Position numbers and translations under genes: made by a program. The notes beneath the pieces are model-generated. The model had not been told where the DNA came from and searched no databases. It worked only from the letters and a program-made list of their open reading frames with translations. DNA of 64,000 bases from Pseudocercospora fijiensis CIRAD86 (lineage: Eukaryota > Ascomycota > Dothideomycetes > Mycosphaerellales > Mycosphaerellaceae), in contig NW_006921548.1 in assembly GCF_000340215.1 (NCBI RefSeq), positions 111,400 through 175,399 of the forward strand, written 5' to 3'. Below, piece by piece: positions 35,071-46,880 of this stretch (positions are counted from its first letter, which is position 1; every line of letters starts with the position of its first letter).

Positions 35071-35219
35071 TTTATATACACTTATTATATAACTACGGTT
35101 TTAGGCGTACGCCCGAAGTTTTTGCTATTATCGGCGCTATCTAGTAGCCGTATTAAGCGGCAGCTATACCTAGTGTTCGGCTAGCCTTACCTTACTATTT
35201 CGCGACGGAATCTACTCGT

Positions 35220-38200
35220 CGTTATCGTCGTCGTTAGTAGACGTAGAGTTACTATTATCTAGCCCTCTTAGTCGCTAAATCTATCACATCGCTATAAAGC
35301 AGTTAATAAGATCTTCGCTAATCCTCTACTATCCTTAATTACGGAGCAGATTAGAAGTATAGCGGTATATTATATAAAGTTAGTTCTTCTTGTTTACGGT
35401 ACTAACGAGCGACTAATGCTATAGGATAGTGCTATTCTAGATAAGGTTACTCGCGCTAACTAGGACGGCGGCTACCTACTTTACCTAGTATTAACTAGTA
35501 GTACCGGGTATTTTCTTCTATCGAACGGCTTAATAGATTTTGCTTTTATCGTATACTAAGAGGATGCGTATCTAATTTATTATATAACGCCCTATACTGC
35601 GCTTAACCTATTACGCAATGTTTAGGTAATCCCGACTAAGTAAGGCGAGTACGTCGAAATAGTACCTCGCCTACCTATACTATAGTCGGCGTTCCTAGCT
35701 ATTGCGGCGAAAACCGTCGTCCTAGTTAAAGAGTAGCTAAAGGCGGGTTTGCTAGATAGCGGTAAATAAGGTAAAGCCGCCTTCTATAGTATTACTACTA
35801 CCGCTCTAGGCGACGATAATATTAGGTCTCCTACCCGTTATCCGATATACGAGGTCGTACGAAAAGCTATAGAAACCGGCTCTCTCTTTATCGGTAACTT
35901 CCTCTAAGAAGAAGCAGCGTAACCGTACCTAATCCCCTAGACGCTTATCGGGCTTTAAGAGTATATAGAGTATATAGCTAGTATAGCGGTATCTATATAC
36001 CTAGCTTAATCGCTAAAGCGCCCGTTTAACGATGCCTACGTACTAATCCGAGTTGTTATCCTCTTCCGAATCGTTATCCTTACGCTCCCTATACGCTACT
36101 CGATACGTTTAGTAGGTAGTAACGAGTTAGTCGATCGTCTCCTTTACGTAGCTATAGAAAGCTTACTCTAGCCTTCCCGAACCGGTAGCTTAGAGCTAGC
36201 TACGGAGGAAGTCGGTAGTATAGGCGGTCTACTAGAGCGCGGTAGTATAGAAGCGTAGTTAAACCTAGTTAAAGAGATTAGCTAGGAGCTAGGCGGCGTA
36301 CGTAGTACGGAGGCTTGCTATAATATTTAAACCCTAACGACTTCCTTCCTACTCTCTATCGTCTGCGCCTAACTAGTCGTAACGATTATAAGAGAGTCTA
36401 TACTTTATACTAAAGGAACTACTATTATAGGTCGTAGTTAGTAAGTCGAATAGTATATTAAGCATTGCCGACGTAGAGGCTTCCTTAATAGCGCAGGTTA
36501 TACGATCGAGTTAGGCGGTATTTACGCCTATATTAACGGACCTTTACGAAAGGACTATATATATTACAAAGAGCTAGCGGTTTAACTATAAACGTATAAA
36601 GTCGACGACGTGCTTACTCTTAAGTACGAAGAAAGGCTAGTAAGTACGACGCCTATCTACTCCCTCGGTTAGGCTTAGGCGAGTTGTAGACAGATTAGGC
36701 TAATAGAGTAGGTCCTAGCAAGTACGAACCTCTCCTCGTACGCTAAAGGGAACGGTGCTCGAGGCGTAGCTATCTAGCGTATTATACGCCTATATAATTT
36801 CCGCTTTAAAGGCGTCTAAGATACGAGCTCGGCGAAATATAGTATCTCGGGCAATAAGGGAAGTAATAGCGGCTACCTAGTCGATAGTAGACTAGGAGAA
36901 TACAAGAAGCGGTAGTATTAACTAACTAAAAATAGGTTCTACCGTTCGGTTAATAAACGCGAAGAGATCCTTCGATATATTATATCCTTAGAAGAAGCCG
37001 ATACTACTAAGCCGCTCTACGGACTTATAGAGTAGTTTGCCTCGGATACTATAAGCCTCTTATATACCGAACTACTAGTATACTTAAGGATGCTCGATAT
37101 TAAGGCCGCTAGTCTTCGTAATACTATAGGCTGTCCGGTAAAGGGCGATAAGCGAAGATACTACTACGTCTTCTACTACTAGTCTAGTAGGGATATCTTC
37201 CTACGCGAGGTCGAACTAAGCGCGGTCTATATTACGATATATAGGGTTAAACTAGCGCTCGAGGGACTAATCGAGGAGTTCTTTAAGCTCTAGGGGAGTC
37301 TATACCTCTAGACGGATTTTAGTCCTATACTATATAATAACTAGTTCTATATACCGCTAATATATATCTAAGTCTCGATGTAACCGACGTTCGATACCCT
37401 ACTATAAATAATATAGTCGTAGTATAGCTACGTCGACTATAGAGTCTTAATTTGCTAGTAGCGGATCTATAATATCGTAAGAGATTTTACTAACGTTGCG
37501 ATTGTTACCTTCTACGCCTTGTTTCTATTAAGCGTATACGTAATTATATACTTGCTAGAAAAATAGGGGATAATATACGAGCACTCGAGAAGGATAAGTA
37601 TCGCGAAGCGTAGGAATAAGGATAGTATTAATAAAGTAAGCCTATTTACGCTTGTTTATATAATAGCGACGTTACCGGTTAATCTTCCGATTTCGATTCG
37701 CTTTAGAGAGTAGAAGGTTAGGGAAGAAGAGGTACGTATTAAATCTAGAAGTATCGAGTCTAGTCGCGATCCGTATATACTTATAGCGTTCGGGTCGTAT
37801 CGGAGAGCGGCCTACTAGTATATACTACTCGTAAGTAATAGTCTTTATAAAGCGAGGCGTATAGAATAACCGAATACCGGCTTTATAGGTCGCAAGTAAG
37901 GTTATAGGGAGGAGAAGTGCGTTAATGTCCTAGTATCGAGTAATATAAAATAGCTAATTAGTAGATATAAGGTACGACTTCTCGAGTAATAGGACTATAG
38001 AAGGTACCCTATTAACCTACCTAGCGAGGAGTCTACGCTAGTCGACGCCTCGGAGCTACTCGTATATATATATCGGGAGCTTGCTATACTCTACGACGTA
38101 CGCAAGTACATCCGGGAGCTAGTAAAGTTAACTTTAGGCGAAGGCAGCGGTAGTACCCTTAGTAACAAATTCTACGAGTATAACTTTAGGCGGTATCGGC

Positions 38201-40140
38201 TCCTCTTCTTCCGCGTCTATATCCTAGTCTTAGGAATACTTATAAGAGTAACTATCTATAGCGAGCGCTTAGTAAAGTACTATCCGACTATAAGGGGTCG
38301 ATATAATAGGTAGGTTATCTAGTTCCTCGTCGGAATTAACCCTAGCGTCGCTACTCGAAGGACTACTTAAATCCGATTAGATTAAACTACTAGTTACCGA
38401 AGGTACTCGCGAGCTTTCGAGCGTAACGTCGCTATTATCGTCTCGACCCTACCGACCTCGCGGTAGCGTAGGTCGTAGCGGTAGTAGGGGTTCTAGTAAG
38501 GTAGGGCGCGGGTTACGCCCTCTAGGATTTAGCCGGATACGTAGTAGGAGCCCGCGTTATAGCTACGATAGCTAAGCTCTAGGACGAGGCCTTTATAAGC
38601 TCTCTCTTAAATTAGACCTAGTAATACTATCTCTTAATCTAGACGGGCTTCGCCTTAAGCTAGGGCTAGGAATACTATCTCTAGAATTAGACTTAGATAT
38701 ACTCGCGCTTACGATCGGTCGACTACGCCGTACTAAGGCTAGTAGTTAATTCGTCCCGTCTCTTAAAGTAGGCAACGAGGGGCTCTCTAGAATAGGAGGG
38801 AAGGAGAGACTTCTTCGAGAAGTTAGCGAAGCAGGTTAAGTAGCGGACTTCGAAGCTAGTAATAGGGGAGAATAAGCTACGCTTACTTAGAAGTCTAGCT
38901 TAGGCGGCGTCGTAGGTAACGAGGGGCTCTTTAGAATAGGAGGGAAGGAGAGACTTCTTCGAGGAGTCGGCGAAGTAGGTTAAGTAGCGGACTTCGAAGC
39001 TAGTAATAGGGAAGAATAAGCTACGCTTCCTTAGGAGTTAGGCTTAGGCGGCGTCGCTAGTATAGAAGCTAGCGGGGAAAGCGTCGCTAGTATAGAAGCT
39101 AGCTAGGAAGGCGTCGCTAGTATAGAAGCTAGCGCGGGAGGTATCGCTAGTATAGAAGCTAGCGCGGGAGGTATCGCTAGTATAGAAGCTAGCGCGGGAG
39201 GTATCGCTAGTATAGAAGCTAGCTAGGGAGGTATCGCTAGTATAGAAGCTAGCGCGGGAGGTATCGCTAGTATAGAAGCTAGCGCGGAAGGTATCGCTAG
39301 TATAGAAGCTAGCGCTAGTAGGGATTGTACTATAGCGGACGAAGGGGGTCTAGTAGCTATCGGAGCGGGATAGTAAACTATTCTACGTAGGGTAAGAGGA
39401 CCTATATACGAAGGGAGAGTATTAGATAGGTATACTAGTTAAGTACTATCTATTTTAGAGAGAAGGGGACGTAGAGGAGCCCGCCGAATAGCTAACCGAG
39501 GCTAGTCGTAGGTAGGGATAGCCTATACGATCGATTATTAAACGAGCGACGTAGAAGTGCTATCCCTTAGAGTAGAGCTAGCGGCGTTAGCTCTAGCGAA
39601 TTAATCGACTACCGCGATAATATCGTCGATCTCGAGCTAGTTAATATAGGTAGTAAGGAGCTATAGCCTATCTCTAGTATTTGTACGCGGCGCTATCTAT
39701 AAAGAGAGCGGTAGTAGTCGTAGTGCTAGGAGAAGTAGCCGTCCCTAACTAGCCGAATAGTACTAACTCTAGAGTGTTTAACTACCTACTACGCCTATTT
39801 AGCTACGAAGTAGAGGGTTAATATAGGGGATAGGTTAGGTAGCCGAGGAGGTAGACGATATAGCGGCTAGATATAGTAGTAGCGCAGACGAAGAAGATAC
39901 TACGCCTAGGTCTTACTTAGCTTACTATGCTTTCTTCTAGGCTCGTCGTAGAGCCGTACTCGCTAACTTCCTTATAGTACGTTCGGCCTTCTTCTTCCGC
40001 TCTTCCTCTTTAGTACCGAGTAGCTTACGCTATCCTTTAGGCGGTATCGTATTAATTCCGTTAATAGCGGAGGGCAAAGCTTATATATAAGCCGCGCTAA
40101 TAAGTATAGAATTCGAGGAGGTAGTAGTTCTATCTCGCGG
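35220..40140 (+). pseudogene. Giant unknown protein gene, copy 2 (no internal duplication)
   Basis: Collinear with the copy 1 gene but with a single version of the 2.5-kb segment, so this is the better guide to the ancestral length of roughly 1650 residues. It has the same pieces: GTNERLMLQDSAILDK near 35400, LLERGSIEAQLNLVKEI near 36235, DFTNVAIVTFYALFL near 37485, two ~140-bp repeats at 38760-39040 and nine decapeptide repeats at 39051-39320, then an Arg/Ser-rich C-terminal part. In-frame stops are RIP-type throughout. No recognised domain. Its convergent neighbour is the NFX1-like helicase fragment; its divergent-side neighbour is the 528-codon gene. Confidence 0.55.
39051..39320 (+). repeat. 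30-bp in-frame minisatellite, nine units (copy 2)
   Basis: Same unit as 22929-23230, one unit fewer. Units with TAG instead of CG at the variable position are in different places in the two copies, consistent with independent turnover after the duplication. Confidence 0.93.
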
Positions 40141-40862
40141 AAACTACTAATACTAGAAAGGGCTACCCCTTTCTAGCGATATATTTTATATATAAGAGAG
40201 TAAGGAATAGCAGCGTAGTATATTTTACGTATAAAGCAGTACGTATAAGCAGGTTCGTATACTGCCTACGGCCTTCCCGTAGACGTTGCAAAACCTAAAG
40301 TCTAGTAATTAAAGGACACTATAAACAACTTAAAACTTTAGGTACGTACCTAAAACTAGGTGTTTTAGGTACGTACTAAAAGTTTTAAGTTGTTCCTCTA
40401 TCGGACTGTAAGATAAGTAAACCTAAAGAGTATTATAGGTAGGTCTATTATTAAAGGTAAAAGTCCTTGCTAGGCGATAGGCGGAGTAATACGAGATACG
40501 GGGTAAGGTTCGTAGTAGCCTTCCGTAATAGCGAAGGAAGGCTATTTAATTAGATAGTTAGCTAGGTTCTAATAATGTTTAATTAATATCGGGTAGACAG
40601 GTTAGCTAGATTTCGGGAAAGGGTACCTCGTATACTTAATATAAGACTAAAAGTATAGCTAAGAAGATAGGTAAATCCCTACTTACGGAACCGGAGGGTA
40701 AGGGATAGGGGAATACGTACCCTATATATTTCTTAACCGGAAGCGCTCCGTCGCGTTCTAATAGAGCGAGGGCCGTATCGCTAGTTATAGCTAATTAGCT
40801 AGACGCGGGCGCGGTCGAGATACGACTTAGAATACGAACGCCTTCTTACTTTAATATTTCTT
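40141..40862. other. Spacer with palindrome, copy 2
   Basis: Equivalent of 24061-24770. Palindrome pair CTTTAGGTACGTACCTAAA / TTTTAGGTACGTACTAAAAG at about 40332-40388. No gene seen. Confidence 0.45.
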
Positions 40863-40977
40863 AAGCGCTTCGTCGTATCCTAGCGAAGCGGCTTGCTAAC
40901 TAGAAGCGCTTCGTCGTATCCTAACGAAGCGGCTTACTAACTAGAAGCGCTTCGTCGCATTCTAACGAAGCGGCTTA
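40863..40977. repeat. 41-bp tandem repeat, three units (copy 2)
   Basis: GCGCTTCGTCG at 40865, 40906 and 40947. One unit more than in copy 1. Confidence 0.88.
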
Positions 40978-42200
40978 ATAACATCCTTGTCCTTGCTACG
41001 ACTACCGAGACGTATAAATTCTTCCTCGAATATAGCGATATAACGTAAAAACTAGTCGATAGCGTAGTTAGTCTAATAAGCGATAATTATTAGTAGATCT
41101 CCCTTATTCTAGTTCTCGAGTATTACTTTAATAGCTTATATAGAGACATAGGTCTTACTAGTACCGGGTAGGCCTTAAATAATAGCAAGACGCGCCGTTA
41201 GAATACAACGGAGCGCTTCTAGTTAGAAGGCGTCTAGAGTACTATTAGGCTTAGAAGGCTAGTGCTTAACTATATTAATATTCTCGAAGCTCTTATTAGA
41301 GTTATTAACTAGGATAGAGCTTAGATCTCGCTTCGGCTATGCTTTAATATACTTAGGCGCCGAAATGTAAGGCTATATACTAACGAGGTACTCTAATAAG
41401 GGGAAACCCTCGCGCATTATATACTAAAGGCTAAGTAAGGTGTACCGATTAGCTTCGAAAAGTCCGCTACGGTCCTCTACTATAAGATATTCTATAGTAG
41501 GATCTAGCTCTAACTCCTCGGGACAGGTAAAAGCGAGATTAGGCTTAGGTAGATTCTACTAAAGTCCCTCTAGTAGTCGAGCGGCAATAGTAGCGATAAT
41601 AGCGCGAGACACGAACTTATTATTTATTAGTATAAGAACGACTAAGCTACCGGCGATAAGGCGCTTTAACTGTTCCTATAGAACTTTCTTACTAGTACGG
41701 AGGAGACTAAAAGTAACGTAGACAGCGAAGCTATATATAGACAAAGTCGCGCCGCAGATATAAACCTACTTAGGTTAGTATATAACGGGCGGCGCGTTAA
41801 AGGGGTAAAGGCGAGACTAACCTTAGTATAGATGCCGACTTTGCTATTAAATGCGTCCTTAGCGGTATATAGAGTATAGCGAGTTATTAAGACTACTTCG
41901 CGAAGGCCGCGGAGAGTATCTTCGCAGTTCCTATAGAACTTTCTTACTAGTACGGAGGAGACTAAAAGTAACGCGGACAGCGAAGCTACGTATAGACAAA
42001 GTCGCGCTATAGATATAAACCTACTTAGGTTAGTATATAATAGGCGGCGCGTTAAAGGGGTAAAGGCGAGACTAACCTTAGTATAGATACCGACTTTGCT
42101 ATTAAATACGTCCTTAGCGGTATATAGAGTATAGCGAGTTATTAAGACTACTTCGCGAAGGCCGCGGAGGGTATCTTCGCGGTATAGCTCGTAGAGAGTG
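40978..42200 (-). pseudogene. NFX1/ZNFX1-type SF1 helicase, N-terminal part only, copy 2
   Basis: Minus strand, collinear with 24843-26080. Walker A lies near 41140-41200 (GPGTSKTYVSI-like), motif Ia near 41060 and the ARLGSRSKDKD-like block after it. The 255-bp in-frame duplication is at 41672-42190. The gene stops at the 41-bp repeats exactly as in copy 1, so the truncation predates the unit duplication. Both units therefore inherited a half helicase, which could be either a decayed gene or a protein that ended there. RNA-silencing relatives (Hrr1, SAD-3) are full length. Confidence 0.8.
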
Positions 42201-42209
42201 CTCTAAGAG

Positions 42210-42630
42210 AATAGTTCTATAAGGGAGGCGATAAATAGTAAATAGGGCTTATCGACGTCGCACGTAAGGGCGAGCGTTCCTATCGCTAGTTATAGCTAAT
42301 TAGCCCGCGGCTCTTACTATATCGCTAGTTATAGCTAATTAGCCCGACGTAGGCGTATTTAAGATACGACTTAGAATGCGACCGCCTTCTTATTTAGCTC
42401 GTAATATACGTAGGCGGCCTACGAGTAGGCGCGAGAATATATTCTTTTATACCTTCGATATTATAATATCGAATAAATAGAGAATAGTTCTATAAGGGAG
42501 GCGATAAATAGTAAATAGGGCTCGTCGACGTCGTACGCGAGGGTAAGCGTTCCTATCGCTAGTTATAGCTAATTAGCCTACAGCCCTTACTATATCGCTA
42601 GTTATAGCTAATTAGCCCGACGCCGGCGCC
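42210..42630. repeat. 273-bp satellite at unit end (copy 2, about 1.6 units)
   Basis: Same unit as 26060-26765, with GCTAGTTATAGCTAATTAGC repeats near 42284, 42326, 42563 and 42604 and the palindrome TTCGATATTATAATATCGAA near 42455. Confidence 0.9.
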
Positions 42631-42651
42631 CTACTATATACCCGCTATACG

Positions 42652-42668
42652 CCTAACCCTAACCCTAA
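42652..42668. repeat. Interstitial telomeric repeat at the right end of copy 2
   Basis: CCTAACCCTAACCCTAA again, followed by AGTGCCCTATAGTAG and then by the 3' end of a different SNF2-type gene (gene A). Same orientation as at 26792. Confidence 0.85.
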
Positions 42669-44271
42669 AGTGCCCTATAGTAGGCGCTAAGTACTAATAA
42701 TCGGCGAAATACGATAGAGTAGGAGCGCTTCTAGCTAGGAGTAGTCGGGTTATTATAGACGCGGTTAAGGCGGTCGTTACTTACGATTATAGCGAATCTA
42801 GCGACTACGGCGCGATATATAGCCTCTAACGTTAAAGTAGGCAAGGTCTCTACGTAGATAATCTACTATAGTAGGATTTCGGAGCCGAGTATTACGGTCT
42901 CGCCCTAGATAAGCAGTTAGGTACCTTTAACGCGGCGAAGTATATAGATACTTATCGGTAGGGGAACGAGGGCGGAGTAGCGCCTATTTATATCCTCCTT
43001 ATCGCTTAGGCGTAAGAGAGTCCGCTAGGCGATAGGATCGATTACCTAGAGGTAGCGTTCCTACTCGCTAATACTATACTACTTCTTACTATTACTATTC
43101 GGGGCAGGTTAGGACACTTAGTTAGTAGGTACGCGAGTCTAGTCTATGCCGTACTTCTTATAGAACTCCTCGTATAGCCGCTCGTAGACGTCCGAGCTAC
43201 CGAGGCTACCGATAAGTTCTTCGCGTCGAGTATCTAGCTACTTCTTACGAATACGCCGAAAGAGATAGCGTATAAGGCTAGCAAAGTCGGCTATATTATT
43301 ACGGAATAGCGTAGCTATCGCGAATACTAAGACTATATACTCGTTATCGAGTAGTATCTATATAGAGTTACTCTATAGAGAAAACTTATTCTTAAAGTAA
43401 TAGCCTTTATCGCTAATAACGATAGATAGCCGGGCGGCGCGCGTACCCTATAGAAGAGATATATTATTAGACACATACTCTAGTAGGAACGCCTCGTCCT
43501 TCTCCTCTTCCTTAGCGGCGTCGTATATACGCTCGGCGGTATTATCGAGTATAGTAAAGTCGTTAAGAGACTCTTCGGGTTCCTCGATATCGCGGAGTTG
43601 CTCGAGTTTCTAGCCGTATCGCGTCTTATATATAACGCCTAGTTGTATAGTCTTCTAGACCTACGAATCCTTAGTAGTAATAAGGATAGTACGAGTAGTC
43701 TATAGGCTTTCGACTAGCAACCTATTAACGAAAGTAATAAGACCTTCTAGCTTAGCGGTAGCACCTTTAATATAGTAGGTAGGATTCTTAGGATCGGGCT
43801 TAACGTTAATATATATAGCGACGTTAATATAGCGCGCGTAGCCCTCTCTAAGCCTAAAGTATTAGGCGCAATTATTACGCTAGGCATTAACGGCCGTATT
43901 AGGGCTAATCTTATATACGAGTATATAATCCGGTAGGGCCGGATTGTACTCGTTAAAGAAGGCCTAGACTACTAAGAATACGAGGTTATATACGTCGGCG
44001 TCTATATACTTTAGTAGAGCACGCTACTCGCTACCGGCCTTTACTATTTAGATATCGATACCGATATACTAGCCCGGCTTAGACTCTATAGGCAATCCTA
44101 GATAGGCCTAGACGTAGGCATCGATAAGCTCCTACTTATTCGGCGTAGGTAGGCGAGTATCGACGTCTATCGAGGCCTAGTCGGTAGCGTTAACTATAGA
44201 TATAGGAATTTGTATATCGGTAACGGAGCGAGGCGCGATATTACTCTCGATATACGCGCGGTAGAGTACGG

Positions 44272-44406
44272 CTATAATAAACGTTAGCAGAGGAGAAATA
44301 AGTAGTAGGCAGACTATTTTGCCGTCCGGACAAAAAGAAAAAGGCATATAAGCGACGACTAGATTGCCGGCCGGCAAAATAGTCTATATATAGAAAGAGA
44401 AAACGT
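44272..44406 (-). other. Intron in gene A, about 135 bp, with paired GCCGGC palindromes
   Basis: Branch CTGCTAAC, acceptor TTATAG at 44272. The donor is degraded (near 44406). AGACTATTTTGCCGTCCGG and GCCGGCCGGCAAAATAGTCT lie at about 44309-44385. The minus open frame at 44177-44377 runs through this intron and is not a gene. Confidence 0.6.
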
Positions 44407-45753
44407 ATCTCGGTAGTTGCGACGCTATTTTTCGATATATTCGGACTAATAGACGACGGCGTAGAGGACCGTAATAGTCTTGCTAGTGCCTACGTTATTG
44501 GCGAGGATAGCGCCTTATATAGGCGACTTCTATATTTAGAGAATCTACGCGATTGCCTAAGGCTACTATAGCTTTAAGGCGAGATCGCGAAATGTAATAC
44601 GGAATCTATACTTACTAATAGGGTTAATCTCGCCGTCTAGGAGCGTAGTAACTATAATGCCCGTCGCGGCGTACGCGTCTATAAATATAGAAGGGACGGC
44701 TAATACGCTATTTATATAACGTAATATATTGCTAAATATAGTATTCGTATCCGTAGGGGACTATAGAAGTTCGCGGTAGTCTAGGGAGTCGGCGGTATAG
44801 TACTTGGCCTCTCGGTTAATATAGTCCTATATAGCCGATAGTAGATTATCGTTTATATCTTAGGGTAGAGGTATACCTACGGTACGGTAGACCTTCTCCG
44901 TATATTAGCGGTAACCTTTATAGAGAAACCGCTTATTAGCCGGATCGATAGTAGTATAGTCGTTAAAGAAGATTAGATTACGGCGCTCGGCAAGGCATTT
45001 AATATATTCGTCGCGTATAGTCTAATCCTACGTATCTAGATCGCGGGTATTAAGGTTAGTAGTCTTGCCCGCGAATAGGTTATAGCGTATACCCGAGAGG
45101 TATTAAACAGTATTATTATACTCTTAGGCCGAACGGAGAATAGTGCGTTTTATATTAGTAAAGAATTCGCTTTCGACGTCGGCTAGAGCCTAGCGAGCTT
45201 CGTTATCGGCTAGTTTTTAGTCTTAGGCCTACTCTACGGTATTAAACATCGTAGTACCGGGGACTCTATATACGATAGGCTCCGCGTTAGCCCTACTATA
45301 GAAATCCTTCTTAAATACGTACGCTATACCCCCTACTTCCTTGTTCTTACGAACCTTAGTATACTAGTATTAGACTAGTAATATAAGGCGAAAGAGGACA
45401 TTTCCGTTAACCTCCTAGCCTTAAATACTCTTAGCTACCTTTCGGTATTTAGGGGGAATCTCCGGAGGCACTTCGAGTACGTACGCGTAGTCTTCGTATA
45501 TCTCGGCGACTATTTATACTAGGTAGGCTATACGTAAGAAATAGACGGCGAGGCGCAGTTTTAGCTTCGAATATAGGAAGCGGATATCGTTAGGTATATC
45601 CTCTACTATAAGATCGTCGATAGTAAAAGTATTATCGGGTATAGCGAAGATATACTCGAGAACAGTCTTCGTCGGGACTAAATTATTCGAGTTACCCGGT
45701 AGCTAGTCCTCCTTAGGTAGGTCGTCGTTACTATCGCGCAAACTAAATAGGTT

Positions 45754-45917
45754 CTATATAATAATATTAGCGTTAACTAGAAGGGATATATAACTACGAG
45801 GACTAAACCGCTAACTATTTCGCCGGCCGGTAAAGTCTAACTTCGGTATAGCGGGTTTGCTAGCCGGCAAAACAGTTAGTATATTAGTCTAGGCATATAG
45901 CGTAGAACGGAACTTAC
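45754..45917 (-). other. Intron in gene A, 164 bp, with paired GCCGGC palindromes
   Basis: Donor GGTAAGTT at 45917, acceptor TATATAG at 45754. CTAACTATTTCGCCGGCCGG and TTTGCTAGCCGGCAAAACAG at about 45817-45888 form the ends of an imperfect inverted repeat. Confidence 0.65.
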
Positions 45918-46499
45918 CTAATATCTACCGTTATTCTAATACTACCGACCTGCTAACTACGATATAGCCTAAAGGAACCCTTTATATAGATCCTAATAAG
46001 GGAAGTTTAGGAATAAGAGAATATATCTATTCTTCTCTAGACTAGACCCTAGGAAGCCGAGAAGATATATACCGCAATCGGCCTAGACGGGAACTCGCGT
46101 ACTATTTACTAGGAACATTCTAAGCGCCTCTCTTCTAGCTTTACGTATAGCCTCGTATAGTGCCTACTTCTTATCCGTAGTTAGGCTAAACTATAGCGGT
46201 ACGGTTACTACCTTAGATACCTTAGGAGCCTTAGGCTTAGGCTTAGGCTAGGCGGGTATACCCGGCGTAGGAGGAGTAGCTAGTGCATTCTAGGTAGCCT
46301 TAGTACTCTTGCCCTTAGTTCTCGTAGGGAGAGTTAGCGACGACTCGGTAGCGTTCGCGTTAGTAGTAACTATCTTCTTACGCTTCTTCGGCGTCGCTAG
46401 ACTAGTCGGTACGAACTTCTCGTTCGGATTTATAATCGCCGTCGGTATATAGCGTACTAGCCGTTATTTACCGTTCGGACTAGCTAGAAGAGTAGCTCG

Positions 46500-46570
46500 T
46501 AGGTATAGATCGGTTTGCCGGGCGGAGAAAATAGGAGTATAGACTAGTTTACCGGATAGAGAAACGAGAC
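46500..46570. repeat. GCCGGC-family palindrome near the start of gene A
   Basis: CGGTTTGCCGGGCGGAGAAA and GACTAGTTTACCGG form a degraded pair between the upstream module and the coding start. Possibly a 5'-UTR intron. Confidence 0.55.
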
Positions 46571-46589
46571 AGAGGTAGGCAGACGGGGA

Positions 46590-46880
46590 AGGCGGTAGTA
46601 GTAGGAGTAGATTATAAAGTAGAAGAAGTTAGGGCGATAGTAGAAAGGTATATACTAGTATTAGCGCTCGGACCTCTAACCGTTTATACGGCGGGCCGCG
46701 TAGATAGCGCAAATATATAGGGCGGTTTACTTTACTAACGCGCGTATAAAAGAGACGTCCCGAGCGATATAGCTAATTTATATAGTAAAGTTAGGACCGC
46801 CTTTCGTTCGGTACGTTAGTTAAGGCCGATAGGTAAAGTCCGCTAAAACGCGCTAGTATAGGGTTTAGAACCTAATCTAA
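46590..46880 (-). promoter_or_regulatory. Shared upstream module, copy for gene A
   Basis: One of four similar ~270-bp segments. On the minus strand it contains TATATAAATTAGCTATATCG (TATA-box-like, 46776-46785 on the plus strand), a GCGCGTTAG/GTAAAGTAAACCGC block after it, and GGACTTTACC..CGGCCTTAACTA before it. It is placed just upstream of the start of gene A. Confidence 0.65.

Larger units (their letters stand above)
26824..42683. repeat. 16-kb helicase unit, copy 2 (full length)
   Basis: Contains the full SNF2 gene, including the C-terminal 0.97 kb that copy 1 lacks, the two plus-strand genes and the truncated NFX1-like helicase. It ends in CCCTAA repeats plus TGCCCTATAGTAG, like copy 1. 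Differences from copy 1 are overwhelmingly transitions and tandem-array length. Confidence 0.95.
42684..46480 (-). pseudogene. SNF2-type ATPase gene A
   Basis: Minus strand. The N-terminal ~150 residues are low-complexity, with NEKFVPTSLATPKKRKK and PPTPGIPA, then LTTDKK..LYEAIRKARREA. Motif I is GAILANNVGTSKTITVLYAV at about 44455-44515 (former GTGKT, Ser by TpG to TpA). It is preceded by ALKLQxPQAIAWILxIQ-like residues, a Q-motif-type lead-in common in SNF2 proteins. Downstream come TILITTKDSQV (motif Ia-like), an acidic EEEKDEAFLLEYV segment and RAARLSIVISDKGYYFKNKF. The C-terminal RIGQ box was not found, so the second helicase lobe is less certain. Introns at 45754-45917 and about 44272-44406 carry palindromes of the GCCGGC family. 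The frame reads to the junction at 42684 and again enters YYRAL-stop. Confidence 0.65.

Noticed and set aside
9135..42683. Tandem copies as an assembly artefact
   Set aside because: The copies differ at many transitions, in three tandem-array lengths and by a 2542-bp duplication, and copy 1 lacks the SNF2 3' end. An artefactual echo would be near identical.
9135..42683. Helitron or Starship interpretation of the 16-kb unit
   Set aside because: No Rep motif, no Helitron TC/CTRR ends with hairpin at the borders, and no DUF3435-like tyrosine recombinase motifs found in any read-through frame. The SF1 helicase is of the NFX1/UPF1 type, not Pif1-like.
44177..44377. 66-codon minus-strand ORF
   Set aside because: It runs from exon of gene A into the palindrome-bearing intron at 44272-44406; it is not a separate gene.
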